Program-made: the position numbers and the translations under genes | Assembly: GCF_000428905.1 (NCBI RefSeq) | Contig: NZ_KE386814.1 | Coordinates: 613,758 to 677,757 of the forward strand | DNA: 64,000 nucleotides | Direction: 5' to 3' | DNA from: Brumicola pallidula DSM 14239 = ACAM 615 | GTDB lineage: Bacteria; Pseudomonadota; Gammaproteobacteria; Enterobacterales; Alteromonadaceae | Notes under the pieces: model-generated | The model's input: the letters and a program-made list of their open reading frames with translations, nothing else | Databases searched by the model: none | What the model was told of the DNA's origin: nothing | Shown here: in pieces, positions 44,558 to 56,400 of the stretch | How positions within the stretch are numbered: the first letter of the stretch is position 1 | How the letters are laid out: each line of letters opens with the position of its first letter

Positions 44558-45739
44558 GTGAGAACCATCACTGTACTAGGAGCAACCGGCTCTATAGGTC
44601 AAAACACGATCGACGTTATTTGTCGTCATCCTGATAAGTTTCGGGTGTTTGCGATAACTGGACACACCAATTTAAACGCGCTTGTGCAGCTTGCGCTGCA
44701 GTGCTCTCCGCGCTATATCGTGTTATCCGATCCGCAAGCTTATACTGCATTTGCCAAAATATTAAAAAAAGAAAATTGCCACTCTGAAATCTTAGTTGGT
44801 GCGCAAGCATTAGACGATGTATGCTGCGCACCAGAAGTAGACACTGTGATGTCGGCTATCGTTGGCGCTGCTGGATTACTGCCTACACTAGCTGCGGTTC
44901 GTACTGGTAAACGTGTATTATTAGCCAACAAAGAATCGTTAGTGATGTCGGGTGAGCTGTTCATGAATGCAGTGCGTGAGCATAAAGCTGAATTAGTACC
45001 TATAGATAGTGAACACAATGCTATTTTTCAATGCTTGCCGCACGATTTTGAATACGGAAATTTAGAAAAATCAGGTATTACTAAAATTTTGCTAACGGGT
45101 TCTGGTGGTCCTTTTAGAACCCTAGCGGATGAGTCATTTGATTCGATTACTCCAGACCAAGCTTGTGACCATCCGACGTGGACAATGGGACGAAAAATTT
45201 CTGTTGATTCTGCAACGATGATGAACAAGGGGCTCGAATTTATTGAAGCCAAATGGCTTTTTGGTCTGCACGAAGATGACATCGAAGTGGTATTGCATCC
45301 GCAGAGCACCATCCATTCGATGGTGCAATATGTTGATGGTTCAATCATTGCACAACTAGGCAATCCGGACATGCGCACCTCAATCGCTTATGGCTTGAGC
45401 TTTCCCGACCGAATAACCTCTGGGGTAGAAGCTGTTGATTTTTCAAGTTTGACAGACTTCAGTTTTTCAAAACCAGATCAAAATCGATATCCTAACTTGT
45501 ACCTGGCAATTGAAGCTTGCAAGCAAGGACAAGCGGCAACAACTGCAATTAACGCAGCCAATGAAGTGGCGGTGGATGCATTTTTAAAAGGGCAGATTAA
45601 GTTTACTGACATTGCAAAGGTGAATCAACACGTACTACAGAAAACAGATTTCATTGAACTCACTTGTATTGTGCAAGTTCTAGAGCATGATGCAGAGGCA
45701 AGAATTTTAGCCCAACAGATAGTAAGGAAATTGAATTAG
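44558..45739 (+). CDS. dxr: 1-deoxy-D-xylulose 5-phosphate reductoisomerase
   Basis: 393 residues (E. coli 398). Second step of the MEP isoprenoid pathway. The NADPH loop is TVLGATGSIGQNTIDV; LLANKESLVMSGELF, PIDSEHNAIFQCL and SVDSATMMNKGLEFIEA hold substrate and metal residues. GTG start with a weak ribosome-binding site. The stop overlaps the rseP GTG by one base. Confidence 0.97.
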   Translation: MRTITVLGATGSIGQNTIDVICRHPDKFRVFAITGHTNLNALVQLALQCSPRYIVLSDPQAYTAFAKILKKENCHSEILVGAQALDDVCCAPEVDTVMSAIVGAAGLLPTLAAVRTGKRVLLANKESLVMSGELFMNAVREHKAELVPIDSEHNAIFQCLPHDFEYGNLEKSGITKILLTGSGGPFRTLADESFDSITPDQACDHPTWTMGRKISVDSATMMNKGLEFIEAKWLFGLHEDDIEVVLHPQSTIHSMVQYVDGSIIAQLGNPDMRTSIAYGLSFPDRITSGVEAVDFSSLTDFSFSKPDQNRYPNLYLAIEACKQGQAATTAINAANEVAVDAFLKGQIKFTDIAKVNQHVLQKTDFIELTCIVQVLEHDAEARILAQQIVRKLN

Positions 45740-47091
45740 TGTTTGAAATTATTCGAAACATTGGTGCGTTTATCATGGCATTGGGTATTTTAGTCGCCGT
45801 GCATGAATGGGGACACTTTATCATCGCCCGAAAGTGTGGGGTTAAAGTCCTGCGTTTTTCTATCGGTTTTGGTAAACCGTTGTATAAACGCATTACATCG
45901 ACAGGCATGGAGTTTGTCATCGCCGCCATTCCGCTAGGTGGCTATGTAAGAATGTTAGACAGTAGGGTGGATGATGTTGCCGAGCAAGATAAAGCTGAAT
46001 CTTTTGACATCCAACCCGTGTGGAAACGATTCGCAATTGTAGCCGCAGGCCCTGGTATTAACTTTCTATTCGCGATTTTAATCTTAATGGTCGTCGCCAT
46101 GATCGGGCAAGACAAGGCAAAACCTTTTATAGGCGAGATAAATCCTGAGTCGTATATGGCCGCAACCGGCATTGAAGTGGGCGATAGGATCACTGCGGTG
46201 GACGGTGCTAAAACCAAAACTTGGCAAGCGGTCAACATAGAATTTATGCGCTTTATTGGTGGCGACAATATTCCACTGTCTGTTGAAAAACCAAATGGCC
46301 AAGCTGTTTCTTATGAAATGAAGATGCCTAATTGGGAGTTTGATCCTGAATTAGACAATATGTTCACGTCAATTGGCTTTGAACCATTCAGAACAAAGCC
46401 CAGTAAAATCATTGCCCTAGTGCTGCCCGGCGGGCCCTCAGCGCAAGCAGGCTTGCAAGAAAACGATGAAATACTAAAACTAAATGGAACCTTCATGGAT
46501 GAATGGGGACAAATAGTGGACTATGTAAAGCCAAGAGCAAACGAGACTATTGAAGTTGAAGTGTTGCGAAATGGTGGATCTATGCTGTTCTCAGTTACCT
46601 TAGGTGAAGTTAAAACGGCGACCGGTACTGATGGTCGACTGGGTATTTCTTCTCAGGTTGCAGCATATCCTGAAGCGTATTATTTTCATGACAAATCAGG
46701 GCCTTTTGATGCTTTAGTCAAAGGAACGCAAGAAACGTGGCGATTGATGACCTTAACTGTCGAAATGTTAGGCAAATTTATTAATGGTGACGTTGCAGTT
46801 AAAAATTTGAGTGGCCCTATTTCTATTGCCCAAGGCGCTGGAATGAGCGCAAGTTATGGAATTATTGTATTTTTAGGGTTTTTAGCCCTAATCAGTGTTA
46901 ATCTTGGGATCATAAATTTGTTACCATTACCGATGTTAGACGGCGGACATTTAATGTACTTTATCGCCGAGTGGATAACAGGCAAGCCTGTCCCAGACGC
47001 GGTGCAGGAAGTTGGATTTAGGATAGGTGGCGTTTTGTTATTCACGCTAATGGCGGTTGCCATTTTTAACGACATCAATCGCATCACATAA
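45739..47091 (+). CDS. rseP: RIP site-2 metalloprotease RseP
   Basis: 450 residues, same as E. coli. Cleaves RseA within the inner membrane in the sigma-E response and clears signal peptides. Zinc motif HEWGH at residues 22-26, matching E. coli numbering; two PDZ domains follow (about 110-200 and 205-290), then the GxNLLPLPMLDGGHL motif with the third ligand Asp. Located directly before bamA. Confidence 0.97.
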   Translation: MFEIIRNIGAFIMALGILVAVHEWGHFIIARKCGVKVLRFSIGFGKPLYKRITSTGMEFVIAAIPLGGYVRMLDSRVDDVAEQDKAESFDIQPVWKRFAIVAAGPGINFLFAILILMVVAMIGQDKAKPFIGEINPESYMAATGIEVGDRITAVDGAKTKTWQAVNIEFMRFIGGDNIPLSVEKPNGQAVSYEMKMPNWEFDPELDNMFTSIGFEPFRTKPSKIIALVLPGGPSAQAGLQENDEILKLNGTFMDEWGQIVDYVKPRANETIEVEVLRNGGSMLFSVTLGEVKTATGTDGRLGISSQVAAYPEAYYFHDKSGPFDALVKGTQETWRLMTLTVEMLGKFINGDVAVKNLSGPISIAQGAGMSASYGIIVFLGFLALISVNLGIINLLPLPMLDGGHLMYFIAEWITGKPVPDAVQEVGFRIGGVLLFTLMAVAIFNDINRIT

Positions 47092-47135
47092 TAATAGTTT
47101 TATAAAAAAAACGTGTTTTGGAAGAATATTAGTAA

Positions 47136-49622
47136 ATGAAGTGTAAACAGTTAGTTCTTATTGCCTTGATGGCATTTACGTCGTTATCATTTGCACAGAG
47201 TAAATCTGAATTTGTGGTAGAAGATATTCGCGTTGAAGGTTTGCAGCGTGTCGCTCTAGGTGCGGCGCTTACGTACCTTCCAGTGCAAGTAGGCGATCCG
47301 TTAAATTCCTTTCGTATTAGTCAATTAATACGGTCTTTGTATTCTTCCACTCACTTTGAAAAAGTTGAGATACTGCGCGACGGCGGCGTGCTGATTGTGC
47401 GCGTTTCTGAGCGGCCAACCATCAGCAACATCGTGTTCGAAGGCAATGACGATATTAAAGATGAGCAGCTTGATGAAAGCTTGCAAAACTCAAATATCCG
47501 TGTCGGTGAGCCATTAGATAGAACAGTGTTAACTTCCATCGAAAATGGCTTGAAAGACTTCTTCTATAGTATTGGTAAATACAATGCCGATGTCTCAGCT
47601 ATTGTGACCCCGCTGCCAAGAAATAGAGTTGACTTGAAATTGCTTTTTGAAGAAGGTGACGCGGCTAAGATAAAACAAGTTAATATTGTCGGTAACAAGT
47701 TGTTTGATGACGAAACACTGTTTAACGTAATGGAATTGAAATTTGACACCCCTTGGTGGGATTTCACGTCTGAAACACGTTATCAACAACAAACATTGTC
47801 GGGTGATTTAGAGAACTTAACCAGCTTCTATAAAGACAGAGGTTATTTACGCTTTGCCATCAGCACCACGCAAGTATCAATGACCCCAGAAAAAGATGCG
47901 ATTTATATTGGTATGAACTTAGACGAGGGCGAACAATACACCATCTCTGAAGTTCAACTGGTAGGCGATCTTTTGGGTTTTGAAGACTTCTTAAACCAAG
48001 TACTGCCGCTTTCTGCAGGTGAGTTGTACAATCAAGCAACGGTGACTTACACCGAAGAATTTATTAGTAAGTACTTAGGACGTTTTGGGTATGCTTACCC
48101 AACCGTAACTACTATTCCAGACATCAATGATGAAGACAAAACGGTGAAGCTATCATTGTCTGTTGACCCTGGTAAGCGTATTTACGTTCGCCGCATAAAC
48201 TTCCAAGGTAACGTGATCACGTCAGACGAAGTACTGCGTCAAAACTTGAGTCAGCTTGAGGGTACGTGGTTATCAGATCAATTATTACAAGGTTCAAAGG
48301 CATCTTTATCTCGATTGACGTACATGGAAACGGTTGATTTTGAAACAATCAGAGTGCCTGGCGAGGATGATAAAGTCGATGTTGAGTTTAAAGTAAAAGA
48401 ACAAGCGTCAGGCTCGTTCCAAGCCGGTATTGGTTATGGTGATAACACCAAACTAAGCTTAAATGCCGGTATTCAACAGGACAATTTCTTAGGAACCGGT
48501 AAGCGTATTGGTTTGAACGTGTCTACGGTATCTTATCAACAGTCAATACAGTTAAATTACACTGACCCTTACTTCACGATCGACGGTATCAGCTTAGGTG
48601 GCAGTGTCGGTTATAGTAAGTTTGATGGTGGCAACTTTGGTGTTGTTCAATACGACAGTGAACGTTACCAAATAGGCGCAAACGTGGGTTATCCTATCAA
48701 TGAGGTCAACCGAATTAGTTTTGGACTAACGTATGCCAATGTTGAGCTATCAAGCGATAATACATCTTTTGAACAAACAGCACGCTTCTATGATCAATTT
48801 AGAACCTTAGATCAGCCTGATTCAGCGATTAAATACCAAAGTTTCTTAGCATCAGCAACTTGGTCACGCTCAACCCTCAACCGCGGTTTATTCCCAACCG
48901 ATGGTTCGTCGCAACGTGCATCATTTAGTATCACAACGCCGAATTCTGACGTTAATTATTTCAAATTTATTGCAGACACCAAGTGGTATTATGCACTGAG
49001 CCAAAATCAGCGTTGGTCCATACTCGCTAGAATGCGTTTAGGTTACGGTAACGGTTATGGCAATAAAAATGGCAGTGAGCAAATACTGCCATTTACTGAA
49101 AACTTTACCGCCGGTGGTGCCGATACATTGCGCGGTTTTGAAGACAACACAGTGGGGCCGCGTGGCGTCCAGCGTATTTCTACGCAAATTGGAACCACCC
49201 CATTTGGTACCCCTGTTTTCGGCAGCCCGGATACTGACAGTGTTGTTGTTTCACAACGAAGCTTAGGTGGTAACGCGATGGCCATAGGTGGTTTAGAGTT
49301 AATCGTACCAACGCCTTTTGTTGAAACCGAATTCGATAGTTCAGTGCGTACTTCAATCTTTCTTGATGTGGGTAACGTATGGGATACTGAGTTTGATTAC
49401 AACGAATACAAAGATCTAGAATTCGTTGGCAGAAGCGGTGCAGGTCAACCCTCAGCGGTAAGTGATTTCAGCGATTGGAGTGAATTTAGAAGTTCTGCTG
49501 GCATATCCGTACAATGGATTTCACCGATGGGACCGCTCGTATTTAGTTTCTCAAAAGAAATTAGTTCAAGCGATGGTGATAATCCTAAATTCTTTACGTT
49601 TAACATTGGCTCAACTTTCTAA
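47136..49622 (+). CDS. bamA: Outer membrane protein assembly factor BamA
   Basis: 828 residues (E. coli 810). Signal peptide to about SLSFAQ, five POTRA domains (about 24-430) and a C-terminal 16-stranded barrel ending in the aromatic signature FNIGSTF. GGADTLRGFEDNTVGPRG is the conserved (V)RGF loop motif. Core of the machine that inserts beta-barrel proteins, including the receptors of the island. Confidence 0.98.
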   Translation: MKCKQLVLIALMAFTSLSFAQSKSEFVVEDIRVEGLQRVALGAALTYLPVQVGDPLNSFRISQLIRSLYSSTHFEKVEILRDGGVLIVRVSERPTISNIVFEGNDDIKDEQLDESLQNSNIRVGEPLDRTVLTSIENGLKDFFYSIGKYNADVSAIVTPLPRNRVDLKLLFEEGDAAKIKQVNIVGNKLFDDETLFNVMELKFDTPWWDFTSETRYQQQTLSGDLENLTSFYKDRGYLRFAISTTQVSMTPEKDAIYIGMNLDEGEQYTISEVQLVGDLLGFEDFLNQVLPLSAGELYNQATVTYTEEFISKYLGRFGYAYPTVTTIPDINDEDKTVKLSLSVDPGKRIYVRRINFQGNVITSDEVLRQNLSQLEGTWLSDQLLQGSKASLSRLTYMETVDFETIRVPGEDDKVDVEFKVKEQASGSFQAGIGYGDNTKLSLNAGIQQDNFLGTGKRIGLNVSTVSYQQSIQLNYTDPYFTIDGISLGGSVGYSKFDGGNFGVVQYDSERYQIGANVGYPINEVNRISFGLTYANVELSSDNTSFEQTARFYDQFRTLDQPDSAIKYQSFLASATWSRSTLNRGLFPTDGSSQRASFSITTPNSDVNYFKFIADTKWYYALSQNQRWSILARMRLGYGNGYGNKNGSEQILPFTENFTAGGADTLRGFEDNTVGPRGVQRISTQIGTTPFGTPVFGSPDTDSVVVSQRSLGGNAMAIGGLELIVPTPFVETEFDSSVRTSIFLDVGNVWDTEFDYNEYKDLEFVGRSGAGQPSAVSDFSDWSEFRSSAGISVQWISPMGPLVFSFSKEISSSDGDNPKFFTFNIGSTF

Positions 49623-49719
49623 AGCCTTGGTAACGTAGTATCATATACGCAAATTAAACTGATAATAGTTGGGTGCCAAGACGCCCAATAAAAAACGGAA
49701 CAGATTAAAGGAGTTTCCA

Positions 49720-50238
49720 TTGAAAATATTTACAAAAACACTAATCGCGGGCGCTATACTCAGCTCAGCATTGTTGACGACCGCCGCGCAAGCTGCAGAT
49801 CAAAAACTCGGTGTTGTTGATGTACAAGGTATTGTGCGCTCATTGCCGCAGTTTGCAGAGATAGCACAAGTTGTGACTGGTGAATTCAAGGATCAAATCC
49901 AAGAAGTCAATACACAAAGCGAAGAATACAATTTCTTAATTCAAAAGCTTCAGCGTGAAAGTGCAACCATGAGTGATGTTGATAAAACCAAATTAGAAGA
50001 CCAAATTATTGCGCTGCAAAAAACACTGCAAGAAAAAACCGGTCCACTTCAGAAAGACATGCAAACGCGTGAACAGGAAGAGCAAAGAAAATTGCTTGGT
50101 CTAGTTATGCAAGCGGTTGAAAAAATTGCAGCTGAAGGTGAGTATGATGTGGTTTTAAACAGAAGCACAACACCTTTCGTGAAGCCTGAATTTGATATCT
50201 CACAGCAAGTGTTAGAGCAAGTAACTAAAGCTCAGTAA
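49720..50238 (+). CDS. skp: Periplasmic chaperone Skp (OmpH)
   Basis: 172 residues from the TTG at 49720, which has AAAGGAG about 7 nt upstream and leaves a normal signal peptide (KTLIAGAILSSALLTTAAQA). The longer frame from 49669 would put 17 charged residues before it. The mature part is a long coiled coil typical of Skp. It carries unfolded outer-membrane proteins to BamA. lpxD is expected next and is absent. Confidence 0.93.
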   Translation: MKIFTKTLIAGAILSSALLTTAAQAADQKLGVVDVQGIVRSLPQFAEIAQVVTGEFKDQIQEVNTQSEEYNFLIQKLQRESATMSDVDKTKLEDQIIALQKTLQEKTGPLQKDMQTREQEEQRKLLGLVMQAVEKIAAEGEYDVVLNRSTTPFVKPEFDISQQVLEQVTKAQ

Positions 50239-50295
50239 GGTTAAATATAGGTCGACAGTCGATATAAAAGATTGCGATACCTACAGTTCTGGCGA

Positions 50296-50333
50296 AAATC
50301 AGGCCAACCAATCGGTTGGTCTGATTTGTTTTT
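50296..50333 (+). terminator. Strong terminator between skp and fabZ
   Basis: A 14-bp stem (arms at 50296-50309 and 50314-50327, one G-T pair) with AATC loop, followed by GTTTTT. It sits where lpxD would normally lie, and splits the usual bamA-skp-lpxD-fabZ operon. Confidence 0.93.
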
Positions 50334-50434
50334 GGTCCTCAAAAGTGTATCTTATGCACCCACGTTGCAGGACAAAAATAATAGAGTGATTGGCTAGGCG
50401 AAATCCATTCGCTTTAGACCGCAAAGGAAATATT

Positions 50435-50881
50435 TTGGCAGACTCACAAAAGACCATCTACATTAAAGAAATAATGGAATTATTACCCCATAGATATCCA
50501 TTTCTGTTAATTGACCGCGTTACTGATTATGAACTTGGCAAGTCAATTAAAGGTTATAAAAACATTACCTTTAATGAACCTTGTTTTACCGGCCACTTTC
50601 CGGGCCAACCTATTTTCCCCGGCGTCATGATCCTTGAAGGTTTAGCCCAAGCTGCCGGTGTGCTGGGGTTTAAAACCATGGGCAGTAGCGATCAATTGTA
50701 TCTTTATGCAGGTATCGATAAAGCCCGATTTAAGCGTCCATGCGGACCCGGAGATCGCTTAGATTATGCGGTTGAGCTTATTAAAGAACGCCGCGGTATT
50801 TGGAAATTTTCTGGTGTCGCTACGGTTGATGGTGCAATAGTTTGCAGCGCTGATTTCATGTGTGCAATGAGAGATATGTAA
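50435..50881 (+). CDS. fabZ: (3R)-hydroxyacyl-ACP dehydratase FabZ
   Basis: 148 residues from the TTG at 50435, which has AAAGGA about 7 nt upstream; the longer frame (50390) adds 15 atypical residues. E. coli FabZ is 151. Active-site motif [19 protein letters not shown] contains the catalytic His and Glu. Functions in unsaturated fatty-acid elongation; shares substrate with the lipid A pathway. Confidence 0.97.
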   Translation: MADSQKTIYIKEIMELLPHRYPFLLIDRVTDYELGKSIKGYKNITFNEPCFTGHFPGQPIFPGVMILEGLAQAAGVLGFKTMGSSDQLYLYAGIDKARFKRPCGPGDRLDYAVELIKERRGIWKFSGVATVDGAIVCSADFMCAMRDM

Positions 50882-50882
50882 T

Positions 50883-51653
50883 ATGATCCATCCTTCATCG
50901 ATAATATCAGCATCGGCTAAAATTGGTAACAATGTTCAAATAGGTCCATTTTGTGTCATTGGCGACAACGTAGACATTGGCGATAATTGTGTGTTTTCTT
51001 CACACATAGTGGTTAAAGGACACTCAAAAATTGGCAAAAACAATGTATTTTTCCAGTTCTGTTCAATAGGTGAAGATTGTCAGGACAAAAAATACGCGGG
51101 TGAAGCTACTTATCTTGAAATTGGTGACGACAATGTCTTTCGCGAGTCATGCACTGTGCACCGAGGTACGACCCAAGATGAGTGCGTGACTCGAATTGGT
51201 AGTCGCAACTTATTCATGGTTAATACGCATGTAGCGCACGATTGTGTGTTGGGAAATGATAATGTATTTGCAAATAACTGCACGCTAGCAGGTCACGTTC
51301 ACGTTGCAAGTCAAGTCATTCTTGGCGGCATGACAGCCGTACATCAATTTTGTCATATTGGTGCGCACTCATTTACGGGTGGTGGTGCTGTTATATTGAA
51401 AGATGTTCCGCCTTACATAATGGTTAGCGGCACTAAACATATCCCCCAAGGTATTAATAGTGAGGGGCTGAAGCGTCGAGGTTTTACTTCGTCTGCTATT
51501 ATGGCAATCAAACGTGCCTACAAAGTTATTTATCGTAACGGTAATACAACCGATCAAGCACTGGTGCTGTTGAATGAAATGGCAGAGGCAGAGCCTGATG
51601 TGAAAATCTTAGCAGATTTTGTCGCATCCTCAAAACGCGGCATCGTTCGCTAA
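50883..51653 (+). CDS. lpxA: UDP-N-acetylglucosamine O-acyltransferase LpxA
   Basis: 256 residues (E. coli 262). First enzyme of lipid A synthesis. Left-handed beta-helix of hexapeptide repeats (IGNNVQIGPFCVIGDNVDIG) followed by a helical C-terminus; catalytic His in the VNTHVAHDCVLGN block. Starts one base after the fabZ stop. Confidence 0.98.
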   Translation: MIHPSSIISASAKIGNNVQIGPFCVIGDNVDIGDNCVFSSHIVVKGHSKIGKNNVFFQFCSIGEDCQDKKYAGEATYLEIGDDNVFRESCTVHRGTTQDECVTRIGSRNLFMVNTHVAHDCVLGNDNVFANNCTLAGHVHVASQVILGGMTAVHQFCHIGAHSFTGGGAVILKDVPPYIMVSGTKHIPQGINSEGLKRRGFTSSAIMAIKRAYKVIYRNGNTTDQALVLLNEMAEAEPDVKILADFVASSKRGIVR

Positions 51654-51658
51654 ATCGA

Positions 51659-52849
51659 ATGACTATTGTTAAGTCACTGATAAATAAAATAGTAAGTGAT
51701 AAACCGCTGCGAATTGGTATTGTCGCCGGCGAAGCATCAGGTGATGTGCTCGCTGCTGGTTTTGTTGCTGTTCTCAAAGAGATGTACCCAAACGCCAGTT
51801 TCGAAGGTATTGGTGGTAAACATCTCACTGCACTGGGCCTAAATTCTTTATTTGATATGGAAGAATTGTCCGTAATGGGCTTAGTAGAAGTGCTAAAACA
51901 CTTACCTCGTTTACTGCACATTCGCAAAACCGTTATTCAGCATTTTCTCAATAAACCGCCAGATATATTCATTGGTGTAGACGCCCCCGACTTTAACCTT
52001 GCGGTGGAAACAAAACTAAAAAAAGCGGGTGTAAAAACGGTCCATTACGTTAGTCCAACTATATGGGCGTGGCGTGAGTCGCGCATTCATAAAATCGCTA
52101 AAGCGACTAACTTAGTGCTGGGTATTTTTCCATTTGAAGCCAGTATTTATGAAAAATACAAGGTGCCTTATCAATATGTTGGCCACACTATGGCTGACAG
52201 CATTGCATTGGTCCCCGATCAATCAGCAAAAAGAACACTATTTGCATTGGAATACACAGATAAGGTATTGGCTCTATTGCCCGGAAGTCGTGCGCGAGAA
52301 GTAGACACGTTGCTGCCTGACTTTATAAAAGCAGCTGAGTTACTTGCGCGCAGTTTACCCGCCTTAAAAGTGCTCATACCCGCGGCAAACGACGCTCGAG
52401 AAGTTCAAATCAAGTTGTTACTAGAAGAGCTTAAGCCAGCGGTGCATGTGCGAGTGACGCAAATGTCAGCTCGAGATGTAATGATTGCCGCTGATGCGGT
52501 GTTATTAGCATCGGGTACGGCAACACTCGAAGCCATGCTGTGCAAAAAACCAATGGTCGTTGGCTATAAAATGTCTAAAATGACACACATTATTATGCAG
52601 CGTTTGTATAAACCGGCTTTCTTTTCATTGCCGAATATTTTAGCCAATGAAGCACTGGTACCCGAATTATTGCAAGAAGATGTGGAGCCGCAAAATATAG
52701 CTGATAAGTTAAGGCCCATGTTACAGAGCGAGCCACATGCATTAATATCGCGCTTTACGCAATTACATAAAATGTTGCAGTTAAACGCCGATGAGCAAGC
52801 GGCAAAAGCAATTCAAGGCCTGTTGTCACAGAAAAGCAGCGATGAGTAA
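51659..52849 (+). CDS. lpxB: Lipid-A-disaccharide synthase LpxB
   Basis: 396 residues (E. coli 382). Joins UDP-diacylglucosamine and lipid X. Motifs: [47 protein letters not shown] and [20 protein letters not shown]. Its stop overlaps the rnhB start by 8 nt. Confidence 0.98.
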   Translation: MTIVKSLINKIVSDKPLRIGIVAGEASGDVLAAGFVAVLKEMYPNASFEGIGGKHLTALGLNSLFDMEELSVMGLVEVLKHLPRLLHIRKTVIQHFLNKPPDIFIGVDAPDFNLAVETKLKKAGVKTVHYVSPTIWAWRESRIHKIAKATNLVLGIFPFEASIYEKYKVPYQYVGHTMADSIALVPDQSAKRTLFALEYTDKVLALLPGSRAREVDTLLPDFIKAAELLARSLPALKVLIPAANDAREVQIKLLLEELKPAVHVRVTQMSARDVMIAADAVLLASGTATLEAMLCKKPMVVGYKMSKMTHIIMQRLYKPAFFSLPNILANEALVPELLQEDVEPQNIADKLRPMLQSEPHALISRFTQLHKMLQLNADEQAAKAIQGLLSQKSSDE

Positions 52850-53486
52850 ACAAGCGCAGTTAGATGCCATTAACATGTCAATTCAGCGTTACTCATTGGT
52901 TGCTGGGGTTGATGAAGTCGGTCGTGGTCCATTGGCGGGTGATGTTGTTACCGCAGCCGTCATACTTGACCCCAAAAAGCCAATTATAGGATTAGCTGAT
53001 TCAAAGAAATTATCTGAAAAAAAACGTAATGAATTATCAGTACTGATCAAGCAAAACGCGTTATCATGGAGTTTAGGACGCGCTAGCGTATTGGAAATTG
53101 ACCAGCTCAACATACTTCACGCTACTATGTTAGCTATGAAGCGCGCTGTTGAAGGATTGAATATTCAACCCGAACATGTGCTAGTGGATGGAAATCGCTG
53201 CCCAATTTGGAGCTATAGTAGTCATGCTGTTATCAAAGGCGATGCGTTATTTGCACAAATTTCAGCCGCTTCTATTATTGCCAAAGTGGCAAGGGACAAT
53301 GAGATGATTGCGTTGGACAAACAGTATCCACAATATGGATTTGCAGCGCATAAAGGCTATCCTACAAAAGCACACGTAGCCGCATTACAAGAGCATGGCC
53401 CACTGTCATGTTATCGACAAAGTTTTAAGCCTGTACAGAGCGTTTTAGCTTTGTGGCAAGGCGAGTTACAGGACGAGGTAAAATAA
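52842..53486 (+). CDS. rnhB: Ribonuclease HII
   Basis: 214 residues from the ATG at 52842, which overlaps the lpxB stop; the longer frame upstream is inside lpxB. Motif [15 protein letters not shown] contains the Asp-Glu pair and VLVDGN the third acidic residue. Removes ribonucleotides from DNA. Its stop is immediately followed by the dnaE GTG. Confidence 0.97.
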   Translation: MSKQAQLDAINMSIQRYSLVAGVDEVGRGPLAGDVVTAAVILDPKKPIIGLADSKKLSEKKRNELSVLIKQNALSWSLGRASVLEIDQLNILHATMLAMKRAVEGLNIQPEHVLVDGNRCPIWSYSSHAVIKGDALFAQISAASIIAKVARDNEMIALDKQYPQYGFAAHKGYPTKAHVAALQEHGPLSCYRQSFKPVQSVLALWQGELQDEVK

Positions 53487-56400
53487 GTGTCAGCCAATTT
53501 TGTACACTTACGAGTGCATAGCGATTATTCAATGCAAGACGGCTTAAACAAAGTAAAGCCGATTTTAGCAAAAACAAAATCCATGAACATGCCCGCAATT
53601 GCGATCACCGATCTGATGAATATGTGCGGTTTGGTGAAGTTCTACTCCGCTGCCTTTAGTATCGGTGTAAAGCCTATCATCGGTTGTGATATTTGGTTAT
53701 TGTCTTCGCACTTTCCAGATGAAATAACGCGCTTAACCTTGATTGCTAAAAATATTCAAGGCTACAAAAACATCACCGAAATCATTTCCCGAGCTTACCG
53801 ACAAGGCCATGTGCAGCATAAAGTCGTGGTGCGTCAAGAATGGCTAGCTGAATACGCGGAAGGTGTTATTGTTTTATCGGGCGCATTGGCGGGTGATTTG
53901 GGCATTGCCTTAACTAAAAATAATCCGGAAATTGCTAATAATATAAGTGCATTTTTTCGACAGCATTTTCGCGACCATTTTTATATTGAGTTGATGCGTA
54001 CGGGCCGGGATGGAGAAGAAGACTACATTCATCGCGCCGTTGAATGGGCCACTCAGAATGATTTTCCGGTAGTGGCGACCAATGAAGTTTGCTTTATTGA
54101 GCCGGAAGGTTATGAACCCCATGAAGTGCGTGTTTGCATTAGTGAAGGTTATACATTAGATGACAAGCGTCGTCCTAAAAAGCACAGTGCTCAGCAATAC
54201 TTGCGCAGCGCAGAAGAAATGACGGCGTTGTTTAAAGATATTCCTTCCGCAATACATAACAGCGTTGAAATAGCCAAACGCTGCAATGCCGAACTGACCT
54301 TAGGTGAGTACTTTTTACCGCAGTTTCCAACCGGTGATATGAGCACAGAAGACTTTTTGGTTAAAGTCTCTGAAGAAGGACTAGAGCGCCGCTTAAGCAA
54401 AATATTTACCGATGAAGTTGAACGTCAAGAAAAACGCGCAGAGTACGATGAGCGTCTTCAAAGAGAGCTCAAAGTTATTAACCAAATGGGCTTTCCCGGT
54501 TACTTCTTGATAGTGATGGAATTTATTCAGTGGAGCAAAGACAATAATATTCCGGTGGGTCCGGGGCGTGGGTCAGGTGCAGGCTCTTTAGTTGCTTATG
54601 CCTTAGATATTACCGACCTTGATCCGCTGGAGTTTGAGCTGCTTTTCGAACGTTTTTTGAATCCAGAACGGGTATCCATGCCGGATTTCGATATCGATTT
54701 TTGTATGGACCGCCGCGACGAAGTCATTGACCACGTAGCAGAAATTTATGGTCGTGACGCGGTATCCCAAATAATCACTTTCGGTACGATGGCAGCAAAA
54801 GCGGTTATCCGTGATGTCGGCAGAGTGCTCGGTCATCCGTATGGCTTTGTTGACCGTATTTCAAAAATGATACCTGCTGATCCTGGCATGACATTGGAAA
54901 AAGCATTTGCCGTTGAGCCTCGATTACCTGAACTTTATGATCAAGACGAAGATGTAAAAGAACTTATTGACACTGCACGCATCCTTGAGGGCGTGACTCG
55001 AAACGCCGGCAAACATGCGGGAGGTGTTGTTATATCACCGACCACTATTACTGATTTTTCGCCGTTATACTGCGATGACATGGGTGCTAACCCCGTTACC
55101 CAATTTGATAAAAATGACGTGGAAACAGCTGGCTTAGTCAAATTCGATTTCTTGGGTTTGCGTACACTGACTATTATTCAGTGGGCAACCGATATGATCA
55201 GAGAAGTGCATGGGGTAGATGTCGATATTACCCAAATTCCTCTTGAAGACCCTAAATGCTTTAAAGTACTGCAAAAAGCCCAGACAACGGCGGTGTTTCA
55301 GCTCGAATCGCGGGGAATGAAAGACTTAATCAACCGCCTCAAACCGGATTGTTTTGAAGACATAATCGCACTCGTTGCGCTGTTTAGACCGGGTCCATTG
55401 CAGTCTGGCATGGTTGATAACTTCATTGATAGAAAACACGGACGTGAAGCCATTTCATATCCTGATGCTGAGTATCAACATGAGTGCTTACGAGAAATCC
55501 TTGAGCCAACTTATGGCATTATTCTTTATCAAGAACAAGTAATGCAGATTGCTCAGGTAATGTCTGGGTATTCACTTGGTGGCGCTGACTTGTTGCGTCG
55601 AGCAATGGGTAAGAAAAACGCAGAAGAAATGGCCAAGCAGCGCGAGTCTTTTGAGCAGGGTGCTGCAGACAACAACATTGATGCAGAATTATCCATAAAG
55701 ATTTTCGACTTAGTTGAAAAATTTGCCGGTTACGGTTTTAACAAATCACACTCGGCAGCTTATGCGTTGGTGTCTTATCAGACGCTTTGGCTAAAAACAC
55801 ATTACCCAGCTGAATTTATGTCCGCGGTTATGTCTGCGGATATGGATAACACCGACAAAATAGTGACCCTTGTGGATGAGTGTGGTCATATGAATCTGGA
55901 TATACTGCCGCCAGATCTTAATGCTGGAGAATATAAGTTTACGGTCAATGCTGATGGCCAAATCGTGTATGGTATTGGCGCTATTAAAGGTGTTGGTGAA
56001 GGCGCTGTGGAAGCAATTATAGAAGCACGAGAACAGCAAGGTAAGTTTAAAGATTTGTTCGACTTTTGTGCTAAAGTTGACGCTAAACGGGTCAGCAAAC
56101 GGGTACTTGAGAAGCTAGTACTTAGCGGTGCTATGGATAATTTAGGTCCGCATAGAGCTGCGTTAATGGCAACCATTAAAGATGCATTAAGTGCCGCCAG
56201 TCAGCATGCAAAAGCAGAACTTGCAGGTCAAGCTGACTTATTCGGTGTGCAAATAGAGTCTGACGAAGACATCACCAATGCATTTGCAAAAGTGCCTGAG
56301 TGGTCGGAAAAAGTATGGTTAGATGGCGAAAAAGAAACCTTAGGACTATATTTGACTGGGCATCCAATTAATCAGTATTTGAAAGAGATTAAGCAATACA

